Numbered from the stretch's first letter, positions 1-7,772 are shown. The stretch: 14,304 nucleotides of DNA from Prevotella sp. UBA1104 (GCA_002314055.1 DCBP01000005.1:1-14304); one strand, 5' to 3'. Notes: generated by a model from the sequence alone, not told the origin. Numbers and translations are program-made.

Positions 1-41
1 GAAAAAACTTTTTTGTTTATTTCATGCCTTTTTCGTAAATT

Positions 42-69
42 CTTCATTCTTCATTCTTCATTCTACATT
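42..69. repeat. Heptanucleotide tandem repeat (CTTCATT) upstream of the receptor gene
   Basis: Three perfect consecutive copies of CTTCATT (42-48, 49-55, 56-62) are followed by a fourth with one change, CTACATT (63-69). The array lies just upstream of the candidate -7 box at 78-85, so it occupies the place where the -33 element should be (about 54-58), and no TTTG is present there. Copy-number change by slippage would alter promoter spacing, but that is inference. Confidence 0.85.
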
Positions 70-77
70 TATTTAAT

Positions 78-85
78 TACCTTTG
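78..85 (+). promoter_or_regulatory. Candidate Bacteroidetes -7 promoter box for the receptor operon
   Basis: TACCTTTG matches the TAnnTTTG -7 consensus of the Bacteroidetes primary sigma factor. It would start transcription near 92 and give a leader of about 30 nt before the ATG at 122. There is no clear -33 TTTG; that region is filled by the heptamer repeat. A 30-nt leader is too short for a cobalamin riboswitch. Confidence 0.6.
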
Positions 86-121
86 TTATTTAATAAGAAT
101 AACATCTAATATCATGTTTAT

Positions 122-2044
122 ATGAATAGATTTTATGTTTCTTTACTTTTATTGTTGAATGTTTTCAATGCTTTTGCTCAGCAAAAGCTTAACAACTATA
201 ACGATACGGTATTGTCTATTTCCAATGTTGTTTGTGTTGGAGAGCGTCCTCGTTATCTTACCCCGAGTCAGACAATATCCGGCGAGACACTCCATAATCT
301 TTCTACATCTTCGGTTGCTGATGCCTTGAAGTATTTTTCTGGTGTTCAGATTAAGGATTATGGTGGCTTGGGTGGACTGAAGACTGTAAATGTACGTTCT
401 CTTGGTTCGCAGCATGTCGGTGTTTATCTTGATGGTATTCGTATTACGAATGCTCAGAATGGACAAGTTGATTTAGGCAAGTATTCTTTGTCTAACATGG
501 AATCCGTTTCTCTATATAATGCCAATAAAAATGAACGTTTGCAGTCGGCATCCGAGTATGCTTCTGCTGCCACGGTGTATATGCAGACGAAGAAACCGGA
601 CCGTACGATGTTTAATATAGAATATGGTAACGGCTCGTTTGGCTTGAATAAGGTGAAAGGATATTTCTCATTGAAGGACTTCTTTTTTGTTGATGCCGAG
701 TATCAGCATACAGATGGAGATTACAAGTTTAAGTTTAAGTCGACTTCTGAAGATACCATTGGTAGGCGTTCTAATTCTTATATTTCTTTTTATCGACTGG
801 AGGCTGCAGGTTTTTACAAAGGTCTTACTGCTCATGCCTACTATTACAATTCAGAAAGAGGATTGCCGGGACCTGTCATTCGTCGTCTGTCAGACCAATG
901 GAGTTCCAAGGACAGGCAATGGGATCAGAATTTCTTTTTGCAGACTTCTTATAAAAAGCTTTGGAGTGATTTCGGCTTGCGCGCCAATTTGAAATATTCG
1001 TATGATTACCTGCATTATCTTCAAGACCCTGAGAAGAATACATCTGTAATGTACTGTAATAATCATTATGCCCAACAGGATTTGTATGGTTCTGTTGCCG
1101 GTTCTTATAACAGAAGATGGTTTTCTGTTACGGCAAGCACAGATTTAAGGTGGACAGATTTAAATTGTGATGTATATAGATTTAATTATGTTTATCGCAT
1201 TGATTCAAAGAGTCTGCTCTCTTTTATTACTTCGTATAAGGGACTTGAAGCTAATGTTGCTCTTCTTTATACCAATATAAAAGACAATACGAAGAGTGGG
1301 GGCGCATCACTCAGTAAATTCGCTCCTATGTATTTGCTTTCGTATAAATATAAACGGTTTATTTTCCGAGCTTTTCATAAGAAGATATTTCGTGCTCCAA
1401 CTCTTAATGACTTATATTACACAGTTGTTGGAACAACAAGTCTGAAACCAGAATACACTTCGCAGTGGGATGCCGGCGTAGATTATAAAGACAGTAGTTT
1501 TCATCTTGCAGTAGATGGATATTATAATAATATTGACGACAAAATAGTTGCAATACCTATGAAAAGTCAATTTCGCTGGTCTATGGTAAATTTCGGTAAG
1601 GTAAAGTCTCTCGGCATTTCTGTTTCAGGTGGATATAGTGCAGAATGGCGTAAGTTCTCCTTGTTGGCAAACGGGAATTATACTTGTCAGAAAGACCTTG
1701 ACTATAGTACCCCTGGTTCACCGGAGTATAAACATTATGTGCCATATTCACCGTTGCATTCAGCCTCGATGATACTTGATTTGGGTTATGACTCGTACTC
1801 ACTTTGTACTTCATTCCTTTATACTGGCGAGCGCTTTGCGCTCCTTTCAAATAATGCCGATGATATGTTGGGAGATTGGTATACGGTGGATTTGAAACTG
1901 AACAAATGTTTTATTTTAAAAAATGGGAATGTGATACAGACAACAATTGAATGCAATAATGTTACAGATTCCCGTCATGAGGTAGTGAAACGTTATCCTA
2001 TGCCGGGAAGAAACTGGAAGTTTACTTTGAAGTTTGAACTTTAA
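122..2044 (+). CDS. TonB-dependent outer-membrane receptor, BtuB-like
   Basis: The product has 640 residues. A signal peptide (1-19, ending AFA before QQ) is followed directly by a plug domain at about 45-155, with typical plug sequence around residues 91-132 (VRSLGSQHVGVYLDGIRIT, then a SLSNMESVSLY segment). The rest is a 22-strand-type beta-barrel rich in aromatic residues, ending WKFTLKFEL. There is no CarboxypepD_reg-like N-terminal extension, so it is BtuB/siderophore-type rather than SusC-type, and its length is close to BtuB proteins. Such receptors import scarce ligands across the outer membrane using TonB energy. The overlapping downstream beta-propeller lipoprotein and the surface-protein family beyond it are what accompanies BtuB in Bacteroidetes corrinoid loci, so vitamin B12 or a related corrinoid is the best guess. 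Ligand identity is inferred; the receptor family is secure. The codons look more AT-rich than those of the genes to the right. Confidence 0.88.
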   Translation: MNRFYVSLLLLLNVFNAFAQQKLNNYNDTVLSISNVVCVGERPRYLTPSQTISGETLHNLSTSSVADALKYFSGVQIKDYGGLGGLKTVNVRSLGSQHVGVYLDGIRITNAQNGQVDLGKYSLSNMESVSLYNANKNERLQSASEYASAATVYMQTKKPDRTMFNIEYGNGSFGLNKVKGYFSLKDFFFVDAEYQHTDGDYKFKFKSTSEDTIGRRSNSYISFYRLEAAGFYKGLTAHAYYYNSERGLPGPVIRRLSDQWSSKDRQWDQNFFLQTSYKKLWSDFGLRANLKYSYDYLHYLQDPEKNTSVMYCNNHYAQQDLYGSVAGSYNRRWFSVTASTDLRWTDLNCDVYRFNYVYRIDSKSLLSFITSYKGLEANVALLYTNIKDNTKSGGASLSKFAPMYLLSYKYKRFIFRAFHKKIFRAPTLNDLYYTVVGTTSLKPEYTSQWDAGVDYKDSSFHLAVDGYYNNIDDKIVAIPMKSQFRWSMVNFGKVKSLGISVSGGYSAEWRKFSLLANGNYTCQKDLDYSTPGSPEYKHYVPYSPLHSASMILDLGYDSYSLCTSFLYTGERFALLSNNADDMLGDWYTVDLKLNKCFILKNGNVIQTTIECNNVTDSRHEVVKRYPMPGRNWKFTLKFEL

Positions 2045-3159
2045 TGATGTATAAAATGAGAATAAGATTCTATATCTATTTAATAAGCATTGCAGCAATG
2101 CTGTCGGCATGCTCCTTGGAGCCAGCCGACAATATTCCTGCAGAAACACCAACGAAGACATCCGACAAGTTGCTTGTCTTGTGTGAAGGTTTATGGGGGC
2201 TCGATAATTCTACCATTTCCCTTATTGATAACGGAACGGTGACGAATTGTTGGTTTCAGAAGAATAATACGAAGATGCACCTTGGAGACACTGGAAATGA
2301 CATCATAATGGTTAATGATACGCTGATAGCAGTTTCCGTAAACTGGTCGAACATTATACAATATATGTATCCAGACGGTAGAGCAATCTCGGCAACTGAA
2401 AAGATTCCCAACAACCGGCGCCTTGCAACGGATGGCGAAAACTACCTCTATTGCACATCGTATGCAGATAACGGCTACGTGGCAAAGATTGACATACGGT
2501 CAAAGGAAATTGTAGACACCTGCCACGTAGGATATGAACCAGAAGGCATAGTATATTTTGACGGGAGACTTTTCGTGGCAAATACCGGAGGCTATGCTCC
2601 ACAAGCTGGACATCCGTATGAATCCACCATATCTGTGGTTGATGCTCAAACGATGAAAGAATTGAAACGTATCGATACCGGCTGTATTAACCTGTATGGG
2701 GCAATGGCAAGAAGTGGGCAGTTTTTGTGCATCAACTCAGCCGGAGACAATTATGATGTAGCACCACGGTGTGTAGTCATGAATGTGGCAAGTGAGGAGT
2801 TTCAAGTCTTTAATTTTCCTGCTACTTATGCCTGTGCATATGGAAATGAATTTTATTTGCTCGGCAGCAGCTACTCGTATGCTACAGGCAACTATAACAT
2901 CAGTGCACACGTAATAGAGTTGCCGTCGATGAGAGTAGAACAAGGACTTGGCAGATATTCCGGTGTGATGACAGAGATTGACAAGATGCAGAGCCCGTAT
3001 GGAATCTTCATATCCCCTTATTCAGCCCATATGTATGTTACCGACGCACGTGGAAATGTTATCAACGGAAGAGTTTATGAGTTTTCTGCATCAGGAGAAT
3101 TGCTCAACAAGTATCTTTTGGAGGGAATAAATCCGGGAAAGATTCTATTTATGGAATAA
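2044..3159 (+). CDS. YncE/DUF5074-type beta-propeller surface lipoprotein, BtuG-like
   Basis: The product has 371 residues. Its ATG shares one base with the stop of the receptor gene (TAATG), implying translational coupling; ATGs at 2047 and 2056 are alternative starts. A lipoprotein signal ends in the lipobox LSAC (Cys23), followed by SLEPADN with acidic residues near the cysteine. The body consists of repeated propeller-blade-like segments, for example LLVLCEGLWG at 43-52, GYEPEGIVYFDGRLFVAN at 163-180 and a late YGIFISPYSAHMYVTDARG stretch. In Bacteroides, BtuG is a surface propeller lipoprotein that caps BtuB and binds cobalamin very tightly. Size, order and coupling to a BtuB-like receptor support the same role here. 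Sequence alone does not prove corrinoid binding. Confidence 0.75.
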   Translation: MMYKMRIRFYIYLISIAAMLSACSLEPADNIPAETPTKTSDKLLVLCEGLWGLDNSTISLIDNGTVTNCWFQKNNTKMHLGDTGNDIIMVNDTLIAVSVNWSNIIQYMYPDGRAISATEKIPNNRRLATDGENYLYCTSYADNGYVAKIDIRSKEIVDTCHVGYEPEGIVYFDGRLFVANTGGYAPQAGHPYESTISVVDAQTMKELKRIDTGCINLYGAMARSGQFLCINSAGDNYDVAPRCVVMNVASEEFQVFNFPATYACAYGNEFYLLGSSYSYATGNYNISAHVIELPSMRVEQGLGRYSGVMTEIDKMQSPYGIFISPYSAHMYVTDARGNVINGRVYEFSASGELLNKYLLEGINPGKILFME

Positions 3160-3224
3160 TGAGCAAAGCTGACAATGTAATAAATATTTCTTTGTGATTT
3201 TTTTTTAAAAAGAGATATTTTATT

Positions 3225-3232
3225 TACCTTTG
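3225..3232 (+). promoter_or_regulatory. Candidate -7 box for the secreted surface protein gene
   Basis: TACCTTTG, identical to the box ahead of the receptor gene, lies 58 nt before the ATG at 3291. The 131-nt gap after the lipoprotein gene is AT-rich with a run of T and A, and no clear -33 TTTG is present at 19-21 nt. It suggests that the third gene can be transcribed separately from the first two. Confidence 0.5.
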
Positions 3233-3290
3233 TACTTAGTAAGCCGTGTTTTGGCAAAAGTATTGTTGTTTTCATTTAAATTGATAGAGT

Positions 3291-4430
3291 ATGAAAAAAC
3301 TTTTACTTCCATTATTTTCACTTGCAATATGCGTCGAAAGTTTAGATGCACAGACACAACAGGTTTCTGTGGTTGAATATTGTCCAGCTCCAGGACAGTT
3401 TGTCAATCTACTTCCAGAAGTGGAGGAAGGCATGACAAAAGAACAGGTGTTGAAAGCCTGTGAAGACCAGCTTTCCAAACCAGGATATCTCGTACATCTT
3501 GGTGGCTACGGCGGTTATATAACGGTGAAGTTTGATCATCCTGTAGAGAACAAGAAAGGTTCCGACCTGCTGATAAAAGGCAACGGCATGTATGCCACCG
3601 ATGACCCGAAGTATGGCAAGGAAACAATAGGAGGTTCCATAGAGCCGGGTATTGTTTTTGTAGGAGTGGGAGATACACCGGAGACGGCACAATGGTATGA
3701 ACTTGCCGGTTCGGAGTACTTTACCCAGGAATGGCACAAGAATGAAATAACCTATTATCGTCCGACGGTAGAGTCGGGCAGTGCAGCGACCCCCGGTTCG
3801 ATGTGCGACATGTATATAAAGCATGAGATATTAACGGAGAGAAGGGATATACCGGGTGAATGGTTTGGAGCAACAGCATGGTATCCCAAGATGGCAGCCC
3901 ACAAGCAGACCTATTGGCCGCTATGGGAGACTGCCGACGAGCTGAAATTTAAGGGACCGCGAGTTCCGGGAAATGCCGTGGAATATACCGTCAATGGCAA
4001 TCCTTATTGGGTGCAGTATCGTTATTCGGCAGATGCCTATGGCTATGTAGATGCCTGTCCGGCAAACGATGAGCTATATTCGTCGTTTGATATCGATTGG
4101 GCTGTAGACGACAATGGAAAGCCTGTAGCTCTAGACCATGTAGATTTTGTGCGCGTGATGTCTGGCGTGTTAAACTGCTGCGGACTGCTCGGCGAGACTT
4201 CAACGGAGATAGACAAGTTTGAAGACTTTCATTTGAGACAAGGCTACGACGACAATCCTTATGTAATAACTCCTCGCCCGAATCCTAACGACCCGACGGG
4301 TATCATCGTTCCTTCGGCTACCGACAAATACGAAACTTCCGATGCATATTATACCCTTACCGGACAGCGCGTAGATACTTTGGTAAAGGGACAGATTTAT
4401 ATCCATAACGGCAAGAAAATAATGTATTAA
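3291..4430 (+). CDS. Secreted cell-surface protein of BtuB/BtuG-type loci with short T9SS-like tail
   Basis: The product has 379 residues. A signal peptide (about 1-20, LDA before QTQQ) is followed by a conserved body: VVEYCPAPGQFVNLLPE (27-43), GGYGGYITVKFDHPV (71-85), GSIEPGIVFV (115-124), WYELAGSEY (135-143), YWVQYRYS (239-246) and FDIDWAVDDNGKPV (266-279), then a GLLGETSTEI stretch. I recognise this as the uncharacterised 'cell surface protein' family that sits beside TonB receptors and YncE-like lipoproteins in Bacteroidetes corrinoid loci. The acidic DIDWAVDDNG segment could bind a metal. After a low-complexity linker (327-350, rich in P, N and D), the C-terminus reads YYTLTGQRV...KGQIYIHNGKK, the short sorting tail common in Prevotella secreted proteins. 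A cysteine at 14 is preceded by Ile and is a poor lipobox. The biochemical role is unknown; ligand binding is inferred from neighbours. Confidence 0.72.
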   Translation: MKKLLLPLFSLAICVESLDAQTQQVSVVEYCPAPGQFVNLLPEVEEGMTKEQVLKACEDQLSKPGYLVHLGGYGGYITVKFDHPVENKKGSDLLIKGNGMYATDDPKYGKETIGGSIEPGIVFVGVGDTPETAQWYELAGSEYFTQEWHKNEITYYRPTVESGSAATPGSMCDMYIKHEILTERRDIPGEWFGATAWYPKMAAHKQTYWPLWETADELKFKGPRVPGNAVEYTVNGNPYWVQYRYSADAYGYVDACPANDELYSSFDIDWAVDDNGKPVALDHVDFVRVMSGVLNCCGLLGETSTEIDKFEDFHLRQGYDDNPYVITPRPNPNDPTGIIVPSATDKYETSDAYYTLTGQRVDTLVKGQIYIHNGKKIMY

Positions 4431-4485
4431 ACAATAGGAAAGAGGAATATTAAAAACTGTTTCCTTGTTTTAATTAATTTACAAT

Positions 4486-4517
4486 ATGGGCAGGTTTTCG
4501 TTTGAAAACTTGCCCAT
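4486..4517 (+). terminator. Hairpin terminator after the surface-protein gene
   Basis: A 14-bp stem (4486-4499 with 4504-4517) encloses a 4-nt loop, GTTT. The only non-Watson-Crick pair is G4493 with T4510, a G-U wobble in + strand RNA. The following sequence is AT-rich but lacks a clean T run, so termination strength is uncertain. It lies 55 nt after the stop codon at 4430. Its 3' arm includes the TTG used as the -33 of the next promoter. Confidence 0.65.
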
Positions 4518-4540
4518 GTCAATTATTATTACTATCTTTG
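4510..4540 (+). promoter_or_regulatory. Bacteroidetes promoter for the lytic transglycosylase-like gene
   Basis: TTG at 4510-4512 and TATCTTTG at 4533-4540 are separated by 20 nt, a good match to the -33/-7 consensus. Transcription would start near 4547, giving a leader of about 200 nt before the ATG at 4748. The -33 element is inside the 3' arm of the preceding terminator hairpin. Confidence 0.7.
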
Positions 4541-4747
4541 CACACGAATTAAAAAACGGCGCAACCGCTTACGTATTGTTCAAGCACGTTTCGCCACAGT
4601 ATTAAACTGGTATCCAGGATCAACGCCATTTTCTCTTATTCAATGTTGAATCCGCGGGAATAATGTTCAGTATACAAAGTTCAGAGTATTAGCCAGAGCT
4701 TTTGTCTTGCCCAGCTAATACGGCCCAGATGCCAAAAACAAACAATT
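4541..4747 (+). promoter_or_regulatory. Long, possibly structured 5' leader
   Basis: About 200 nt between promoter and start codon hold no convincing gene but several short hairpins. These are CTGG-TAT-CCAG at 4607-4617, ATTCAA-TG-TTGAAT at 4638-4651, and an 8-bp stem GTATTAGC (4686-4693) with GCTAATAC (4714-4721) around a 20-nt loop, 26 nt before the ATG. The sequence is less AT-rich than other leaders in the window. It matches no riboswitch class I can name. A cis-acting RNA or an unannotated small RNA is possible. Confidence 0.4.
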
Positions 4748-5191
4748 ATGAAGTTTTTAAAAGAGAGCAAGATTGTATTAGTATTATTATTTATGTGTTT
4801 GCCATTTGCTGTTTATGCAGCTGGCGACGAACCAACAACAAACGAATTCGACTGGTCTCCAGTGATGGATGCCATCATCCAGGTAGAGAGTGAGGGCAAC
4901 ACGCGTGCCGTGAGTGGAAACTCAGTAGGTGCGATGCAGATAACACCGATATTGGTTGCAGAGTGTAACAACATTCTCAAAAGGCGCAAGAGTAAGAAGC
5001 GCTATTTGCTGAAAGACCGTTTTAACCTTGCCAAATCGAAGGAAATGTTTATTCTCATGCAGTCGTTCTACAATATGGAGAACAATATAGAGAAGGCAAT
5101 CCGATCGTGGAATGGAGGTATCCGATACTCCGTTCGTGGCACTCAGAAGTATTACAATAAGGTGATGTCACACTTGTCAAGTAAGAAGTAA
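4748..5191 (+). CDS. Small secreted lytic transglycosylase-like (SLT domain) protein
   Basis: The product has 147 residues. A signal peptide (1-24, ending VYA before AG) is followed by a minimal SLT/goose-lysozyme-like fold. VMDAIIQVESEGNTRAVSG (39-57) carries the expected catalytic Glu47, and NSVGAMQITPI (58-68) matches the SLT 'G-x-M-Q-I-T-P' motif. AIRSWNGG followed by YYNKVMSHL replaces the usual AYNGG...YVxKVL end. The usual ESGGNP is ESEGNT here. Such enzymes cleave the MurNAc-GlcNAc bond of peptidoglycan in the periplasm, for turnover or to make room for envelope machines. The protein is shorter than housekeeping MltC/Slt enzymes and has no LysM or other binding domain. It is monocistronic: its own promoter lies upstream and a strong terminator follows. 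Family assignment is good; activity is not proven. Confidence 0.78.
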   Translation: MKFLKESKIVLVLLFMCLPFAVYAAGDEPTTNEFDWSPVMDAIIQVESEGNTRAVSGNSVGAMQITPILVAECNNILKRRKSKKRYLLKDRFNLAKSKEMFILMQSFYNMENNIEKAIRSWNGGIRYSVRGTQKYYNKVMSHLSSKK

Positions 5192-5210
5192 ACAACAGAT
5201 TTTAATAATA

Positions 5211-5249
5211 GCGCCATCCGTAAATAATATGCGGATGGCGCTTTTTTTT
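5211..5249 (+). terminator. Strong intrinsic terminator (likely bidirectional)
   Basis: A perfect 10-bp stem, GCGCCATCCG (5211-5220) with CGGATGGCGC (5232-5241), encloses an 11-nt loop and is followed by eight T (5242-5249). It lies 19 nt after the transglycosylase-like gene. The convergent peptidase gene on the - strand stops at 5259, and the same hairpin read on that strand is followed by TATTATT, so it may end both transcripts. Confidence 0.92.
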
Positions 5250-5258
5250 GATTATGTT

Positions 5259-7772
5259 TTATTCCTTTACAATCTTCATCGCTTTTAGTCCAACGCCCGT
5301 CTTAACAACAGTAATATAAGATCCATGCGGCAGAGAGCTAAGGTCGATGTCTCCACCCGAATACTGCCTAAAGGCGAGTCTGCCGTCTATGCCGTAAACA
5401 GATACACAGTCTATGCCGAACGGAGCTTCAACGGTAAGGATATTGCCGTTAAACGTCATAATTGCATTCGGGTCAGCATTTTTGTTGATATTATCGATAG
5501 CTGTAGTCGGGTCATCCGGTTCCCAAGTAACCGAAGGATCCTTAGAGCCGTAAGTAAATTCGTGCATATTATATTTAATAGGCTCTAGATACTTCTTGCT
5601 TGTGATGTCGTAAACAGTGGCGATGCGAATATTACTCATCGACCAGTCCTTGTTCGGGTCATACGTACCATGCAGCCGAACAGTTTTCGTTTCTCCACCT
5701 TCGATAACAACCTTCGCTGTATCCATACTTGCACCGTCGCAGAAATAGTTCTCCTCGTCAAGAATTCTCGTTACCATCTTGCCTTCATACTTACCGCCGT
5801 CGTTTTTTATTTCAGCATTAAGAATCATGCAGTTTATAGGCACCTGATAGTCGCGAGGAGTGAAGTAAACCTCCTTTACGAGTTGTAGGTCAGGTTCTTT
5901 CTCTCTTCCGATAAGCGGAATTAGCTTGTAGAAGACCACGCTGTCTTCGCGGTTAAAGAGCGTAAATTCATAATTGTCGTCGCCGGCGAGTTCGAGTGTC
6001 TGACTAAACGAAATCTCCTTCGTTTCTCCGGCATTGATGGTAACGTCCTGTTTAGGCGACGTATACCAGTGTTTCGTTACGTTATCGCCCTTGATTTTCA
6101 GCCTGAAGCTCATAGCTCCGTCATACGTTCCGCCATCATTCTCTATTGTGAGTTTAATAGTAGACGGCACATCTGAAGTCAGCGTTTCGGGGTCAGTCTC
6201 AAATTTCACCACATTCAGTTTCGCTGCCCCCAGCGTAGAGTATCTAACCTTGTCGGCATCCACATTGATGAGAATTTCGTTAGCCGTGCCGATAGTCATT
6301 CTAACAGGCGTATACTTATCTTCTTCCTTTACTTTATATTCCAGTTTAGCCGTGTATTCTCCTTCGGCCAGATTGTTCGGCACGGCAAACGAAGTTCGCA
6401 GCGTATCGAGATATTCCCCAGGTGCCGTCAATCCGCTGAACAAAGTCTTGGAAGCCACGATATTATCTTCCTTGTCGTATACAACAAGAGCCAAGTCTTC
6501 CACGTCGAGTTCAAAGTTAGAAGTATTATATACCTCGCACGCCATGACATCAATCTCCTTCCCCTTGTCTACCGTTACGTCGAAGTCAGGTCCGAGACCT
6601 TCGCAGAGCATTTCGTGAGTGCGGTAAACAGAAGTGCCGTCCTTGTCAGGCTTAAATCCTATGAGCATATCCTGGTAATAGTTAAAACCATCCTTCATGC
6701 TTTGTCCCGTCTGCATGTCCACATAGTCATAAGCCAGGGCGTTAAGCAGGAAATATCCGTTTCCGCTGCCACCCCATCCCCAGTTGATGTGGTAGAATCC
6801 ATCCTCGTTATATCCGTCGCAAACGAAAGAGTGTCCCGACATAGTGCTTGTCGCCCCGTCGTAAACCACGGGTCTGCCGTTGTCGAGTTCCGTCCTTACC
6901 ATCTGCATCCATGTTTGCGAGTTATAGAAATTCCTTTTTACGAGTTGAATGCCCTTGTCGTAGCGGAAATAGTTAGCCATCGCGGGTCCCATTTTTTCCG
7001 AGTAAGCCCCCGACCCACCTTTATTATAGTCCATATCCACGCTAACGGCAACATGGTGGAGTAGGGTAGCGACCGCATCAACAGCCTCGTCAGTCGAAGC
7101 CGAGTTCAGTTGGTCAGTCATTGCTGCCCAGTTATACGTAGTATTTTCGAAGTCAGCCGACTCCTCAAACTTCAGTGTAGTCGTTGTATACGAGTGTGAG
7201 CCCACGCCATGGTCAGGCCATTGCCAGTATCTCATAATCTGTCCGAGCGCCACAGCCACGCATCCAATCGGGAAGTTTCCGTCAGGAGTATATTTGTTGT
7301 AATAAGGCGACTGGTTCCATGCCGTATTTCCGAGCAGCGGTTCCACAGCATCCTTCCCCTCCGTCTTGGCAATCTTCGGTTTAGCCTGTGGGTGCTTGTC
7401 GAGAAAGTCCACCTGCCTTGCAAATTCGCCGAGCCAGTATCTCATATTGTCAGGCAAGTTATTCATTTCGAATCTCTCGCCGTCAACAAAGCCAATGATA
7501 CTCTGTGTCCGATCTTCGCCGCTCACAATAACATATCCGCCATTCCTTGCTTCAGCCACATAATAATAAGCATTATTATCCGTAGGCTTATTAGCTTTGT
7601 ATACGATATTCATCTTATCGTTCGCCGCCATAGAGCGCATCAGTCCGCTCATTGCCGCTTTATGTCCGAACGACTGTGCTAAAGCGAGCGCCTTACTGGC
7701 GTCGATAGGCTTAGCCATGGCACACGTAGCCATGGTAAGACAGGAAACCAAAGTAAAAAGTCTGTTCCTCAT
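5259..7772 (-). CDS. C10 family cysteine peptidase (streptopain/interpain-like) with T9SS C-terminal domain
   Basis: The product has 837 residues: signal peptide 1-20 (AMA before KP), then a SpeB-type inhibitory prodomain at about 21-143 (IDASKALALAQSF, YYYVAEARNGGYVIVSGED). The C10 catalytic domain spans about 144-375, with catalytic Cys171 in FPIGCVAVALGQIM, catalytic His314 in MSGHSFVCDGY and the HINWGWGGSGNGYF motif at 328-341. Residues 385-750 look like two or three CARDB/Ig-like domains. A T9SS type A sorting domain (767-837) ends LKAMKIVKE. Known relatives are streptococcal SpeB and Prevotella interpain A, secreted proteases that degrade host proteins. It is the second gene of a - strand operon, 27 nt after the adhesin-like gene. 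No Spi-type inhibitor gene lies next to it, unlike in some C10 loci. Secretion to the cell surface is inferred from the tail. Confidence 0.93.
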   Translation of the reverse strand: MRNRLFTLVSCLTMATCAMAKPIDASKALALAQSFGHKAAMSGLMRSMAANDKMNIVYKANKPTDNNAYYYVAEARNGGYVIVSGEDRTQSIIGFVDGERFEMNNLPDNMRYWLGEFARQVDFLDKHPQAKPKIAKTEGKDAVEPLLGNTAWNQSPYYNKYTPDGNFPIGCVAVALGQIMRYWQWPDHGVGSHSYTTTTLKFEESADFENTTYNWAAMTDQLNSASTDEAVDAVATLLHHVAVSVDMDYNKGGSGAYSEKMGPAMANYFRYDKGIQLVKRNFYNSQTWMQMVRTELDNGRPVVYDGATSTMSGHSFVCDGYNEDGFYHINWGWGGSGNGYFLLNALAYDYVDMQTGQSMKDGFNYYQDMLIGFKPDKDGTSVYRTHEMLCEGLGPDFDVTVDKGKEIDVMACEVYNTSNFELDVEDLALVVYDKEDNIVASKTLFSGLTAPGEYLDTLRTSFAVPNNLAEGEYTAKLEYKVKEEDKYTPVRMTIGTANEILINVDADKVRYSTLGAAKLNVVKFETDPETLTSDVPSTIKLTIENDGGTYDGAMSFRLKIKGDNVTKHWYTSPKQDVTINAGETKEISFSQTLELAGDDNYEFTLFNREDSVVFYKLIPLIGREKEPDLQLVKEVYFTPRDYQVPINCMILNAEIKNDGGKYEGKMVTRILDEENYFCDGASMDTAKVVIEGGETKTVRLHGTYDPNKDWSMSNIRIATVYDITSKKYLEPIKYNMHEFTYGSKDPSVTWEPDDPTTAIDNINKNADPNAIMTFNGNILTVEAPFGIDCVSVYGIDGRLAFRQYSGGDIDLSSLPHGSYITVVKTGVGLKAMKIVKE

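Noticed and set aside
1..121. Cobalamin riboswitch ahead of the receptor gene
   Set aside because: The visible sequence is AT-rich and repetitive, has no B12-box-like or multi-stem structure, and the promoter lies inside it.
3291..3350. Lipoprotein signal in the third surface protein
   Set aside because: Cys14 is preceded by Ile, which does not fit a lipobox, and a standard cleavage site (LDA before QT) follows.
4561..4605. tRNA-like TTCAAGC and CCA near a stem in the leader
   Set aside because: No acceptor stem, D arm or anticodon arm can be placed around it.
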